A stretch of DNA of 64,000 bases, taken from NCBI RefSeq assembly GCF_003635045.1, contig NZ_RBXT01000001.1, positions 3,906,001 to 3,970,000 on the forward strand, read 5' to 3'. Positions 17,031 through 25,993 of the stretch are shown here, piece by piece (the first letter of the stretch is position 1; each line of letters starts with the position of its first letter). The notes beneath the pieces are model-generated. The model searched no databases, was not told where the DNA came from, and worked only from the letters and a program-made list of their open reading frames with translations. The position numbers were made by a program, and so were the translations under genes. The stretch comes from Terracoccus luteus. GTDB lineage: Bacteria; Actinomycetota; Actinomycetes; Actinomycetales; Dermatophilaceae.

Positions 17031-19021
17031 TAGTCCTCCCGGACGACGAGGACCTCGCCGGCGGGCAGGTCGACGGATGCCGTCACCGGCACCTCGCGCA
17101 CGAGGTCGAACCCCGCGGGGAGCGAGACCGACTGCGTCTCGTCGGTGTGGTTGAGCACGAAGAGCCAGGCCCGGTCGTCGGCGACGCGCCGGGTGACCTC
17201 GACGCCCGTCGGGAGGGCGTCGACGACCGGGCGCACCTGCGCCGCCTCGAGCACACCGTCGAGCAGGGCCCCGAGCCGGTCGTCGTCGGGCAACGTGCTG
17301 ACGTACCAGGCGGTTCCGTCACCGACCGCGTTGCGGGTGACGGCCGGCCGGCCCGTCAGCGGGCCGGACGTGTAGGTCTCGACCACCTCGGCCCCGGTCA
17401 GCTCGACGTGCTCGCTCCACCACGTGCCGGTGCCGCTTTCGAGCGCGACGGTCTCGACCGGGCCGAGCGGGAAGAACTCCTCGACGCGCACGCCGAGCAG
17501 GTCGCGGAAGGCGCCCGGGTAGCCGCCGAGGCGCACGTGGTCGTTCTCGTCGCTGATGCCGGAGAAGTAGGTCACGACGACCTGCGCGCCGCGACGGGCC
17601 GCAGCGGCGACGGCATCCGCGTGCTCGTCGGTGACGAGGTAGAGCTGGGGCACCACGATGACGTCGTACTGCTCCAGGTCGGTGCCGGGGTGCACGACGT
17701 CGCACGTGACGCCGCGGGCGTGCAGCGCCCGGTGCACGGCGTGGGCGGCCTCGAGCGGGTCGAGCTCGGACGACGGCATGCACGGGCCCTCCGCGGCCCA
17801 GATGGCCTGGTAGTCGTGCAGCACCGCGACCCGTGACTCGACCCGGCTGCCGACGAGCTCACCGAGCCGTCCGGCCAGGGCGCCGAGCTGCTCGACCTCG
17901 CGGAAGCGTGCGCTCTCGGGGCCGGCGTGGGGGACGAGCGCGCTGTGGAACTTCTCCGAGCCGGCGCGCGACTGCCGCCACTGGAACCACGCGACGGTGT
18001 CGGCACCCCGGGCGACGTGGGCGACGGCGTCGCGCAGCGTCTGGCCGAAGGCCTTGGCGTGGTTGGTCGGCTGCCAGTTGACCGCGCTCGTCGAGTGCTC
18101 CATGAGCATCCACGGCGCCCCGCCGGCGAGACCGCGCGTGACGTCGCCGCTGAAGGCGAGCTCGGCGCGCGGGTGAGGCAGGGCGTCGACGATGTAGTGG
18201 TCGGTGCTGACGACGTCGACGGTCTCGGTCCACTGCGCGTAGTCGAGGTGCCGGAAGTGCTGCAGCGTCATGAAGTTCGTCGTCACGGGCACCCCGGGGG
18301 AGAGCTCGGTGATGACGGCGCGCTCGGCGCGCATGAAGTCGAGCAGGGAGTCGGACGAGAAGCGCTTGTAGTCGAGCACGTGCGTCGGGTTGTTGAACGT
18401 CGTGGACCGGCGCGGCGGCAGCACCTGGTCCCAGTCGGTGTAGCGCTGGCTCCAGAACGCCGTGCCCCAGGCCTCGTTGAGGGTCTCCAGCCCGTCGTAC
18501 CGGCGGCGCAGCCACGAGCGGAAGTGCCGGGCGCACTCGTCGCAGTAGCAGGGCAGGTTGTGGCACGCGTACTCGTTCGAGACGTGCCACATCGCGAGGG
18601 CCGGGTGGTCGTGGTACCGGGTCGCCATCTGGCGGGTCAGGGCCAGGGCGTACTCGCGGAAGACGGGCGAGGTGGGGCACCAGGTCTGCCGGCTGCCGGG
18701 CCACAGCGTGTGGCCGTCGACGTCGACGGGAAGGATCTCGGGGTGCGCCGCCGACAGCCACGGGGGAGGGGTGGCCGTCGCGGTGGCGAGATCGACCGCG
18801 ATGCCGCCCGCGTGCAGCTTGTCCATGATGGTGTCGAGCCACTCGAAGTCGTACTCGCCCTTGGCCGGCTCGAGCCAGCTCCACGAGAAGATCCCGAGAC
18901 TGACGAAGGCGACGTTCGCGCGCTGCATGAGGGCGACGTCGTCGTCCCACACCGGCCGCGGCCACTGTTCGGGGTTGTAGTCGCATCCGAGGGCGAGGGT
19001 CTTCGTCGGCCATTCACGCAT
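17030..19021 (-). CDS. Beta-galactosidase, GH42
   Basis: 663 residues, normal for GH42. Opening 'GCDYNPEQWPRPVWDDDVALM' is diagnostic. Acid/base Glu150 lies in 'WHVSNEYACH' and the nucleophile Glu308 in 'MLMEHSTSAVNW'. The structural zinc site of the thermophilic GH42 enzymes is kept: Cys115 and the cluster C158-x-C-xx-C163. Domain order: catalytic barrel (to ~380), class I glutamine amidotransferase-like trimerisation domain (~390-590), small C-terminal beta domain. No signal peptide, so it cleaves imported beta-galactosides. First gene of a two-gene unit with its regulator, divergent from a sugar ABC importer. Confidence 0.95.
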   Translation of the reverse strand: MREWPTKTLALGCDYNPEQWPRPVWDDDVALMQRANVAFVSLGIFSWSWLEPAKGEYDFEWLDTIMDKLHAGGIAVDLATATATPPPWLSAAHPEILPVDVDGHTLWPGSRQTWCPTSPVFREYALALTRQMATRYHDHPALAMWHVSNEYACHNLPCYCDECARHFRSWLRRRYDGLETLNEAWGTAFWSQRYTDWDQVLPPRRSTTFNNPTHVLDYKRFSSDSLLDFMRAERAVITELSPGVPVTTNFMTLQHFRHLDYAQWTETVDVVSTDHYIVDALPHPRAELAFSGDVTRGLAGGAPWMLMEHSTSAVNWQPTNHAKAFGQTLRDAVAHVARGADTVAWFQWRQSRAGSEKFHSALVPHAGPESARFREVEQLGALAGRLGELVGSRVESRVAVLHDYQAIWAAEGPCMPSSELDPLEAAHAVHRALHARGVTCDVVHPGTDLEQYDVIVVPQLYLVTDEHADAVAAAARRGAQVVVTYFSGISDENDHVRLGGYPGAFRDLLGVRVEEFFPLGPVETVALESGTGTWWSEHVELTGAEVVETYTSGPLTGRPAVTRNAVGDGTAWYVSTLPDDDRLGALLDGVLEAAQVRPVVDALPTGVEVTRRVADDRAWLFVLNHTDETQSVSLPAGFDLVREVPVTASVDLPAGEVLVVRED

Positions 19022-19028
19022 GGGGTGA

Positions 19029-19058
19029 AGAGTGGTGGGTTCGCCGCCCGTCTGTCAA
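19029..19058 (-). promoter_or_regulatory. Promoter of GH42-deoR unit, leaderless
   Basis: On the minus strand TTGACA (19058 to 19053) is followed after 18 bases by CACTCT (19034 to 19029), then 7 bases and ATG 19021. A rare case here with a full -35 consensus as well as leaderless spacing. Confidence 0.6.
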
Positions 19059-19072
19059 CAGAATCGAACAGA
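19057..19072. promoter_or_regulatory. Direct-repeat operator candidate for the DeoR protein
   Basis: AACAGA (19057-19062) and AACAGA (19067-19072) lie one helical turn apart and overlap the -35 hexamer of the beta-galactosidase promoter. DeoR-family regulators commonly bind direct repeats of about 10-base spacing, so this is the best operator candidate; binding is inferred. Confidence 0.5.
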
Positions 19073-19247
19073 TCCGACCAGAGTCGGGATGCCGGTGGCC
19101 GACGTCTCGGCTCAGCCTTCGTCAGGGGTGCGCGGGCTGGGCAGCACCGCCCACAGGCGGGATTCAGGCGACGCACAGCGGCAGGGGTGCCGGGACCCCA
19201 CCCGGACGGGTGTGGTGCCGGGCACAGGAGGGAGATGTTGCTTTTGC

Positions 19248-19276
19248 TTGACACGCGTGTTCGTTGCCGTCATTCT
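19248..19276 (+). promoter_or_regulatory. Promoter of the sugar ABC importer genes
   Basis: TTGACA (19248-19253), 17 bases, CATTCT (19271-19276). The perfect palindrome ACACGCGTGT (19251-19260) overlaps the -35 and could bind a second, LacI-like regulator. A leader of roughly 78 bases would carry AAAGGAG (19346-19352). The rest of the 339-base divergent region (19073-19247) shows no gene. Confidence 0.55.
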
Positions 19277-19360
19277 CTGTCCATTGCTGACCGGTTGTGG
19301 TCGTCGGTGTGCGTCTCGGCACCCACGCATCCGGTCTCGGCCGTCAAAGGAGACCCTGCC

Positions 19361-20713
19361 ATGTCCCGTCCCGAGAACGAGGCGCAGTACCTCGCCAGCC
19401 TCGTCCCCCCGTCCGTCCGCGGCGTCGACCGCCGTACCGTCCTGCGCGGTGCCCTCGGCATCGGCGCCCTCCTCGGCACCGGCACGCTCGCGGCCTGCGG
19501 TGGCGGCGACACCGGTTCCGGCGGCGTCCCCACCGGTCCGGTCAGCGGCACCGTCACGGTCGGCTCGAACCAGTCGGACGCCGTGCCGAAGGCGGCCGTG
19601 CAGTCGCTCATGGACGCGTTCCAGAAGGCGAACAGCGGCACGACGGCCAAGATCAACACCGTCGACCACAACACGTTCCAGGAGAACATCAACAACTACC
19701 TGCAGGGCTCGCCCGACGACGTCTTCACGTGGTTCGCGGGCTACCGCATGCGCTTCTTCGCGAGCAAGGACCTCGCGGGCGACGTCTCCGACGTGTGGTC
19801 GGGCATCACCGGCATGAGCGACGCGCTGAAGAAGAGCTCGACCGGCGACGACGGCAAGCAGTACTTCATCCCGGCCACGACCTACCCGTGGGCGGTCTTC
19901 TACCGCAAGAGCGTCTTCGAGCAGCGCGGCTACGAGGTGCCCAAGACCCTCGACGACCTCAAGGCCCTCGGCACCACGATGCAGAAGGACGGCCTGGACC
20001 CGATCGCCTTCGGCGACAAGGACGGCTGGCCCGGCATGGGCACGTTCGACCAGCTCAACCTGCGCATCAACGGCTACGACTACCACGTCTCGCTCATGGC
20101 GGGTCAGGAGTCCTGGTCCAGCGACAAGGTCAAGAAGGTCTTCGACACCTGGGCCGGCCTGCTCCCGATCCACCAGGCCGACCCGCTCGGTCGCACCTGG
20201 CAGGAGGCGGCCCAGTCGCTCCAGCAGAAGAAGTCCGGCATGTACGTGCTCGGCTCCTTCCTCGCCCAGCAGTTCGAGAAGGGCTCGGAGCAGGACGACC
20301 TCGACTTCTTCACCTTCCCGGAGATCGACAGCACCATCGGCACCGACGCCATCGAGGCCCCGATCGACGGCTGGATGATGAGCAAGCGCCCGAAGAACGA
20401 GGCCGCGGCCAAGAAGCTGCTCGCCTACATCGCCTCCCCGCCGGCGCAGGACATCCTCGTCAAGGCCGACCCGAGCGTCATCGCGACGAACGACGGTGCC
20501 GACACGGCGAGCTACACGGCGCTGCAGAAGAAGACGGTCGAGTTCGTCAAGGGCGCCAAGTCGATCGCGCAGTTCATGGACCGCGACACGCGCCCGGACT
20601 TCGCCAGCACCGTGATGATCCCGGCGATCCAGCAGTTCCTCAAGAACCCCAAGGACATCGACGGTCTCGTCAACAGCATCGAGGCCCAGAAGAAGAGCAT
20701 CTTCGGGTCCTGA
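19361..20713 (+). CDS. Sugar ABC transporter substrate-binding lipoprotein
   Basis: 450 residues of the family 1 extracellular binding proteins. A 22-residue lead is followed by D-R-R-TVLRG and a hydrophobic stretch ending in lipobox L-A-A-C (Cys near residue 46), so export is probably by Tat with lipid anchoring. The mature part has typical features: 'TVTVGSNQSDAV', 'YFIPATTYPWAVFYRKSVFEQRGY' and 'AIEAPIDGWMMSKRPKNEAAAKKLLAYI'. It would capture a galactoside outside the membrane and hand it to the two permeases just downstream. ATG chosen for AAAGGAG 8 bases upstream; the open frame extends far upstream without coding character. Confidence 0.94.
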   Translation: MSRPENEAQYLASLVPPSVRGVDRRTVLRGALGIGALLGTGTLAACGGGDTGSGGVPTGPVSGTVTVGSNQSDAVPKAAVQSLMDAFQKANSGTTAKINTVDHNTFQENINNYLQGSPDDVFTWFAGYRMRFFASKDLAGDVSDVWSGITGMSDALKKSSTGDDGKQYFIPATTYPWAVFYRKSVFEQRGYEVPKTLDDLKALGTTMQKDGLDPIAFGDKDGWPGMGTFDQLNLRINGYDYHVSLMAGQESWSSDKVKKVFDTWAGLLPIHQADPLGRTWQEAAQSLQQKKSGMYVLGSFLAQQFEKGSEQDDLDFFTFPEIDSTIGTDAIEAPIDGWMMSKRPKNEAAAKKLLAYIASPPAQDILVKADPSVIATNDGADTASYTALQKKTVEFVKGAKSIAQFMDRDTRPDFASTVMIPAIQQFLKNPKDIDGLVNSIEAQKKSIFGS

Positions 20714-20752
20714 CCGGCTGCCACTCGGCACCTGAGCGAAACGGACGGCGGC

Positions 20753-21640
20753 ATGGCCACCACGTACAGAGGCATCAACCAGCTCTCGGGCAGGGACAAG
20801 GTCATCGTCGGCCTCATGGTCGTCGTGCCCACCCTCGTGGTGGTCTGGCTCGTCTGGCTCCCGGCGATCGGCTCGGTCCTGCTCTCGTTCACCAACTGGG
20901 ACGGGATCGGGCCGATCTCCGGCATCAAGACGGTCGGTCTGCAGAACTACCGCGACATCACGACGATCTACCCGCCGTTCTGGCCGGCGATCCAGCACAA
21001 CCTCATCTGGCTCGCCGTGATGTTCTTCGTCGCGACGCCGCTCGGGATGTTCCTCGCCGTGCTCATCGACCGCGGCGTCAAGGGCACGAAGTTCTACCAG
21101 ACGAGCATCTACCTGCCGGTCGTGCTCTCGCTCGCCCTCGTCGGCTTCATCTGGCAGCTCATCTACTCGCGCGACCAGGGCCTGATCAACACCCTCACGG
21201 GCAGCACCGTCGACTGGTACGGCGACCCCAGCGTCAACCTGTGGGCCGCGCTCGTCGCGGCCACCTGGCGCCACTCCGGCTACATCATGCTGCTGTACCT
21301 GGCCGGCCTCAAGGGCGTCGACCCGTCGCTGCGTGAGGCGGCCAAGGTCGACGGCGCCACGGAGCGCCAGACCTTCTTCCGGGTCGTCCTGCCGGTCATG
21401 CGACCGATCAACGTCATCGTCCTCGTCGTCACCTTCATCGAGTCGCTGCGGGCCTTCGACCTCGTGTGGGTCATCAACAAGGGCCGCAACGGGCTCGAGC
21501 TCATCTCGACCCTCGTGACGCAGAACGTCGTCGGGGAGGCCAGCCGCATCGGCTTCGGCTCGGCCCTCGCGACGATCATGCTGCTCATCTCGAGCGTGCT
21601 CGTCTTCTTCTACCTCCGCATCGTCATGAAGGAGGACTGA
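20753..21640 (+). CDS. Sugar ABC transporter permease (MalF/UgpA type)
   Basis: 295 residues with six predicted membrane helices; the first spans residues ~18-42. The EAA loop that docks the ATPase is 'LREAAKVDGATERQTFFRVVLP'-like at about residues 195-215. It pairs with the following permease to form the channel for the galactoside binding protein. The ribosome binding site is weak; distance from the upstream stop is 39 bases. It ends with AAGGAGG, which serves the next gene. Confidence 0.94.
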   Translation: MATTYRGINQLSGRDKVIVGLMVVVPTLVVVWLVWLPAIGSVLLSFTNWDGIGPISGIKTVGLQNYRDITTIYPPFWPAIQHNLIWLAVMFFVATPLGMFLAVLIDRGVKGTKFYQTSIYLPVVLSLALVGFIWQLIYSRDQGLINTLTGSTVDWYGDPSVNLWAALVAATWRHSGYIMLLYLAGLKGVDPSLREAAKVDGATERQTFFRVVLPVMRPINVIVLVVTFIESLRAFDLVWVINKGRNGLELISTLVTQNVVGEASRIGFGSALATIMLLISSVLVFFYLRIVMKED

Positions 21641-21642
21641 CC

Positions 21643-22515
21643 GTGTCGGACCTCGCCGTCGCCCCCCGCTCCGGCCGCCGCTGGCTGCTGCCGGTGTTCC
21701 TCACCGTCGTCTCGCTGGTCTACCTGGGCCCGCTGCTGCTCGCCCTCGTCAACAGCTTCCGCGACTACGCCTACACGGCGCAGAACGGCTACATCTCCTT
21801 CGGCGGATTCACCTTCGACAACTACAAGAACGCCTGGGAGCAGGCCGACTTCGGGCTGCACTTCGCCAACTCGGCGATCATCACGATCCCCGCGGTCATC
21901 CTCACGCTGTTCCTCTCCTGCTGCGTCGCCTTCGTCGTCGCGCGGTTCTCGTTCAAGTTCAACATCGCCCTGCTCGGGCTCTTCATGGCCGCGAACCTGC
22001 TGCCGCCGCAGGCGCTGCTCATCCCCGTCTACCGGATGTTCCGCGCCATCGAGGTGCCGTTCTGGGTCAGCGACTCGGGCACGCTGCTCAACAGCCACCT
22101 CGGCCTCATCCTCGTCAACGTCGCCTTCCAGACCGGCTTCTGCGCGTTCGTGCTGAGCAACTACATGCGGGCGCTCCCGCGCGAGCTCTACGAGTCGGCC
22201 GTCATCGACGGGGCCGGGGTGCTGCGCCAGTTCTTCACCATCACGCTGCCGCTGTGCCGCCCGCCGCTGGCCGCGCTCGCGGTGCTGCAGACGACGTGGA
22301 TCTACAACGAGTTCTTCTGGGCCACCGTGCTGCTGCAGCAGGGCGACAAGTTCCCGGTGACGAGCTCGCTCAACAACCTGCGCGGCCAGTTCTTCACCGA
22401 CAACAACCTCGTCGCCGCGGGCTCGATGATCGTCGCCGTGCCGACGCTCGTCATCTTCTTCGTCCTCCAGCGTCACTTCGTCGCGGGCCTGACCCTCGGC
22501 GCCACCAAGGGCTGA
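21643..22515 (+). CDS. Sugar ABC transporter permease (MalG/UgpE type)
   Basis: 290 residues, six helices, with the EAA loop 'ESAVIDGAGVLRQFFTITLP' near residues 185-204. GTG start lies two bases after the previous stop with AAGGAGG 7 bases upstream, so the permeases are co-translated. No ATPase gene follows; in actinobacteria a shared MsiK-type ATPase encoded elsewhere usually powers such importers, which is the likely case here. Confidence 0.94.
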   Translation: MSDLAVAPRSGRRWLLPVFLTVVSLVYLGPLLLALVNSFRDYAYTAQNGYISFGGFTFDNYKNAWEQADFGLHFANSAIITIPAVILTLFLSCCVAFVVARFSFKFNIALLGLFMAANLLPPQALLIPVYRMFRAIEVPFWVSDSGTLLNSHLGLILVNVAFQTGFCAFVLSNYMRALPRELYESAVIDGAGVLRQFFTITLPLCRPPLAALAVLQTTWIYNEFFWATVLLQQGDKFPVTSSLNNLRGQFFTDNNLVAAGSMIVAVPTLVIFFVLQRHFVAGLTLGATKG

Positions 22516-22522
22516 CCACCGA

Positions 22523-22560
22523 CCACGGCTGCGGGCGACCACCGTCCCCCGCGGCCGTGG
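22523..22560 (+). other. Intergenic stem-loop between importer and alpha-galactosidase genes
   Basis: Left arm CCACGGCTGCGGG and right arm CCCGCGGCCGTGG pair over 13 bases with one U-G pair and a 12-base loop. It could end most importer transcripts or protect their 3' end; a separate promoter for the next gene lies just downstream. Confidence 0.55.
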
Positions 22561-22604
22561 CGTGTCCGGTGCACGCCCTGCCCCGACCCGCCCCACCACC
22601 ACAC

Positions 22605-22610
22605 CAGAAT
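22605..22610 (+). promoter_or_regulatory. -10-like element of alpha-galactosidase gene, leaderless spacing
   Basis: CAGAAT, then GAGAGCG (7 bases), then ATG 22618. The same hexamer and spacing occur before the methyltransferase at 47557. Confidence 0.4.
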
Positions 22611-22617
22611 GAGAGCG

Positions 22618-24897
22618 ATGAGCCCCAGCGCAACCGTCGTCGTCGAGTCGGCCGGCACCGCCCTCGTGGTGCGGCCCCGTCCCGGAGGCGAGGGCGACGC
22701 GGATGCCGGCCTGCCGGAGGTGCTGCACTGGGGCGCCTCGCTCGCCGGTGGTGCGGCCGCCTACGACGCCCTCGTGCTCGCCACCGAACAGCCGATGCCG
22801 CCGAGCTCGCTCGACACGCCCTGGCCCCTCACGCTGCTGCCGGGGGAGTCGGACGGCTGGCAGGGCACGCCCGGCTGGGCCGGTCACCGTGACGGCGGGG
22901 CGGCCGCGGTGCGCTGGGTCGACGCGACGTGCGAGGTCGAGACCGAGGGCGCGCCCCACGGCGAGACCCGCACCCTCGTCACCCGTGCCCGGAGCACGAG
23001 CGGCCTGACCCTCGAGCTGCGCCACGCCCTCGACCCGTTCGGCGTGCTGCGCGTGCACGCCACCGTCACCAATGCCGTCACCAATGCCGTGACGAACGCC
23101 GTGACGGAGGCCGCCGCCGACACCGACACCACCGTCGAGGGGGCGCCGCTCGACGTCGCCGCCCTGCGGGCGCTGCTGCCGCTGCCCCCGCGCGCCGACG
23201 AGGTGCTCGACCTCACCGGCCGCTGGTGCCGGGAGCGCTCGCCGCAGCGCAGCCGGCTCGACCACGGCACCCACCTGCGGGCCAGCCGCCGCGGCCGCAC
23301 CGGTCACGACGCCACGCTGCTGCTCGTGGCGGGCGAGCAGGGCTTCGGCTTCCGCCGCGGCGAGGTGTGGGCCGTGCACACCGCGTGGAGCGGCAACCAC
23401 GAGCACCTCGTCGAGTCGCTGCCCGAGGGCGCCGGCCGGCTCTCCGCCGTCCTCGGCGGCGGCGAGCTGCTCGCCCCGGGCGAGGTCCGCCTCGCCCCCG
23501 GCGAGTCGTATACCACCCCGGCGGTCGTCTTCGTCCACGCCACCGACGGTCTCGACGGGCTCTCGCGGCGCCTGCACCGCAGCCTGCGCGCGCGACCGGG
23601 CCACCCGGCATCCGAACGACCGACGGTGCTCAACACGTGGGAGGCCGTCTACTTCGAGACCGACCTCGCCCACCTGACGGCGCTCGCCGACACGGCGAAG
23701 CGCATCGGCGTCGAGCGCTACGTGCTCGACGATGGCTGGTTCGGCGGCCGTCGCCACGACCGCGCGGGCCTCGGCGACTGGGTCGTCTCGCGCGACGTGT
23801 GGCCCGAGGGCCTGCGCCCGCTCGTCGACCACGTCAAGGGCCTCGGCCTGCAGTTCGGGCTGTGGTTCGAGCCCGAGATGGTCAACGCTGACAGCGACCT
23901 CGTGCGCGTGCACCCCGAGTGGGTGCTGCGGCCGGCCGACGGCGACCCCCGCACCTGGCGCTACCAGCAGCTGCTCGACCTCACCGACGAGGGCGCGTTC
24001 GGCCAGCTGCTCGAGCGGGTCAGCGCCCTCGTGGCCGAGTACGGCATCGACTACATCAAGTGGGACCACAACCGCGACCTCCTCGAGGCGGTGCACACGA
24101 CGAGCACCCCGTGGGGCCGGCGCGTCGACGCCCCGGCCGTGCACGCGCACACGCTCGCCGCCTACCGCCTGCTCGACGAGCTGCGCGACCGGCATCCCGC
24201 ACTCGAGATCGAGTCGTGCAGCAGCGGCGGCGCGCGCGTCGACCTCGGCGTGCTCGAGCGCACCGACCGCATCTGGACGAGCGACTGCAACGACGCCCTC
24301 GAGCGCGCGAGCATCCAGCGGTGGACCTCGTTGCTCGTGCCCGCCGAGCTCATGGGCAGCCACGTCGGCGGACCCGTCGCGCACACGACGCACCGCGCGG
24401 TCGACCTCGGCTTCCGCCTGCTCATGGCGCTGCAGGGCCACGCGGGTCTCGAGTGGGACATCACGACGTGCGACGACGACGAGCTCGCCGCGCTCACCGC
24501 GTGGACCGGGCTCGTGCGCGAGCTGCGCGGGCTGCTGCACTCCGGCGACCTCGTGCGGGCCGACCTGCCCGACGACGCCCTGCAGCTGACGGGCACGGTC
24601 TCGCCCGAGCGTGACCGCGCCGTCTTCACCGTCGCGCGGCTCGTCTCGTCGGCCTCGACGCGGCCGGGACCCCTCCCGCTGCCCGGCCTCGACCCGGAGC
24701 GCACCTACGTCGTGCGCGTGCGCCCCGAAGCCGGGCTCCCCGCGCTCGTCGAGCACCGCCCGTCCCCGTGGTGGGAGGCCGCCCTCACGGATGCCGGGGT
24801 GCGGGTCCCCGGGTCGGTGCTCGGTGGCGTGGGCCTGCACGCCCCGGTGCTCGCGCCGGCGCAGGGGTACCTGCTCGACGTGCGCGCCGTCGACTGA
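22618..24897 (+). CDS. Alpha-galactosidase, GH36
   Basis: 759 residues in the GH36 order: N-terminal beta-supersandwich, catalytic barrel, C-terminal beta domain. Motifs include 'NTWEAVYFETD', 'LDDGWFGGRRHDRAGLGDW', the nucleophile Asp483 in Y-I-K-W-D-H-N-R, 'ESCSSGGARVDLG' and the acid/base Asp556 in 'WTSDCNDALER'. It releases terminal alpha-galactose (raffinose, melibiose, galactomannan fragments). No signal peptide, so it works on imported sugar. An in-frame repeat VTNAVTNAVTNAVT lies near residues 150-163. ATG 22618 preferred over ATG 22609 because of the -10 spacing. Completes the galactoside cluster with GH42 and the importer. Confidence 0.94.
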   Translation: MSPSATVVVESAGTALVVRPRPGGEGDADAGLPEVLHWGASLAGGAAAYDALVLATEQPMPPSSLDTPWPLTLLPGESDGWQGTPGWAGHRDGGAAAVRWVDATCEVETEGAPHGETRTLVTRARSTSGLTLELRHALDPFGVLRVHATVTNAVTNAVTNAVTEAAADTDTTVEGAPLDVAALRALLPLPPRADEVLDLTGRWCRERSPQRSRLDHGTHLRASRRGRTGHDATLLLVAGEQGFGFRRGEVWAVHTAWSGNHEHLVESLPEGAGRLSAVLGGGELLAPGEVRLAPGESYTTPAVVFVHATDGLDGLSRRLHRSLRARPGHPASERPTVLNTWEAVYFETDLAHLTALADTAKRIGVERYVLDDGWFGGRRHDRAGLGDWVVSRDVWPEGLRPLVDHVKGLGLQFGLWFEPEMVNADSDLVRVHPEWVLRPADGDPRTWRYQQLLDLTDEGAFGQLLERVSALVAEYGIDYIKWDHNRDLLEAVHTTSTPWGRRVDAPAVHAHTLAAYRLLDELRDRHPALEIESCSSGGARVDLGVLERTDRIWTSDCNDALERASIQRWTSLLVPAELMGSHVGGPVAHTTHRAVDLGFRLLMALQGHAGLEWDITTCDDDELAALTAWTGLVRELRGLLHSGDLVRADLPDDALQLTGTVSPERDRAVFTVARLVSSASTRPGPLPLPGLDPERTYVVRVRPEAGLPALVEHRPSPWWEAALTDAGVRVPGSVLGGVGLHAPVLAPAQGYLLDVRAVD

Positions 24898-24949
24898 GCC
24901 GAGCGCGGCCCCGGACCGGCCGCCCACCTCGGGGTGGCAGACTGCCGCC

Positions 24950-25987
24950 GTGCGCGCACTGACGAAGCTGACCGCCGGACCGGGCCTCGAGCTCGTCGAC
25001 CGCCCCGAGCCGCAGTGCGGCCCCCGTGACGTCAAGGTCCGGGTGCTGCGCGCGGGGCTGTGCGGGACCGACCTGCACCTCGCCGGGTGGGACGACTGGG
25101 CCGCCGCGACGGTCGTGCCCCCGCTCGTCATCGGCCATGAGTTCTACGGGGAGGTCGTCGAGGCCGGCCCCGCCGTCGTCGGCGTCAAGGTCGGCGACCG
25201 GGTCTCCGGCGAGGGGCACGTCGTGTGCGGCCGCTGCCGCAACTGCCGTGCGGGTCGCCGCCACCTCTGCATCCGCACCAAGGGCGTCGGCGTCAACCGC
25301 GACGGAGCCTTCGCCGACTACGTCGTCGTGCCGGCCACGAACGCGTGGGTGCAGCCCGCCGACCTCGACCCCGACCTCGGCGCCGTCTTCGACCCGCTCG
25401 GCAACGCGACGCACACCGCGCTGCAGTGGCCGCTCATCGGCGAGGACGTCGTCATCACCGGCGCCGGACCGATCGGGGTCATGGCCGCCGCCATCGCCCG
25501 GCACGCCGGGGCGCGCTACGTCGTCGTCAGCGACGCGAGCGACTACCGGCTGGCCCTCGCCGAGAAGGCCGGGGCCGACCTCACCGTCAACGTCACCCGC
25601 GAGACCCTCGGCGACGCCCAGCGCCACCTCGGCCTCAAGGAGGGTTTCGACATCGGCCTCGAGATGTCGGGGGCCGCGCCCGCCGTCACCGACATGATCG
25701 AGAACATGAACCACGGCGGCCGCATCGCGTTGCTCGGGCTGCCGCACGCGAGCTACGAGCTCGACTGGGGCAAGGTCATCACCCACATGATCACGCTCAA
25801 GGGCATCTACGGCCGCGAGATGTACGACACCTGGTACGCGATGTCGCAGATGGTGGCGACGTCCGAGCGGCTGCGCAGCGCCGTGACGCAGGTCATCACG
25901 CACCGCTTCCCGGCCGAGCAGTGGGCCGACGCCTTCGAGACGGCCCGCTCCGGGCAGTGCGGCAAAGTCGTCATGGACTGGAGCTGA
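24950..25987 (+). CDS. tdh: L-threonine 3-dehydrogenase (zinc MDR)
   Basis: 345 residues, close to the 341 of the E. coli enzyme. Catalytic zinc ligands are in 'RAGLCGTDLHLAGW' and 'GHEFYGEVVEAG'; structural zinc comes from the four cysteines in 'CGRCRNCRAGRRHLC'. 'THTALQWPLIGEDVVITGAGPIGVMAAAIARHAGA' is the NAD-binding region and 'DIGLEMSGAAPAVTDMI' and 'GIYGREMYDTWYAMSQM' are TDH signatures. It oxidises threonine to 2-amino-3-ketobutyrate, which Kbl (30032) converts to glycine and acetyl-CoA. GTG start; CAGACT 6 bases upstream may be a weak leaderless -10. A small hydrolase gene follows after 6 bases. Confidence 0.92.
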   Translation: MRALTKLTAGPGLELVDRPEPQCGPRDVKVRVLRAGLCGTDLHLAGWDDWAAATVVPPLVIGHEFYGEVVEAGPAVVGVKVGDRVSGEGHVVCGRCRNCRAGRRHLCIRTKGVGVNRDGAFADYVVVPATNAWVQPADLDPDLGAVFDPLGNATHTALQWPLIGEDVVITGAGPIGVMAAAIARHAGARYVVVSDASDYRLALAEKAGADLTVNVTRETLGDAQRHLGLKEGFDIGLEMSGAAPAVTDMIENMNHGGRIALLGLPHASYELDWGKVITHMITLKGIYGREMYDTWYAMSQMVATSERLRSAVTQVITHRFPAEQWADAFETARSGQCGKVVMDWS

Positions 25988-25993
25988 CGCGCG

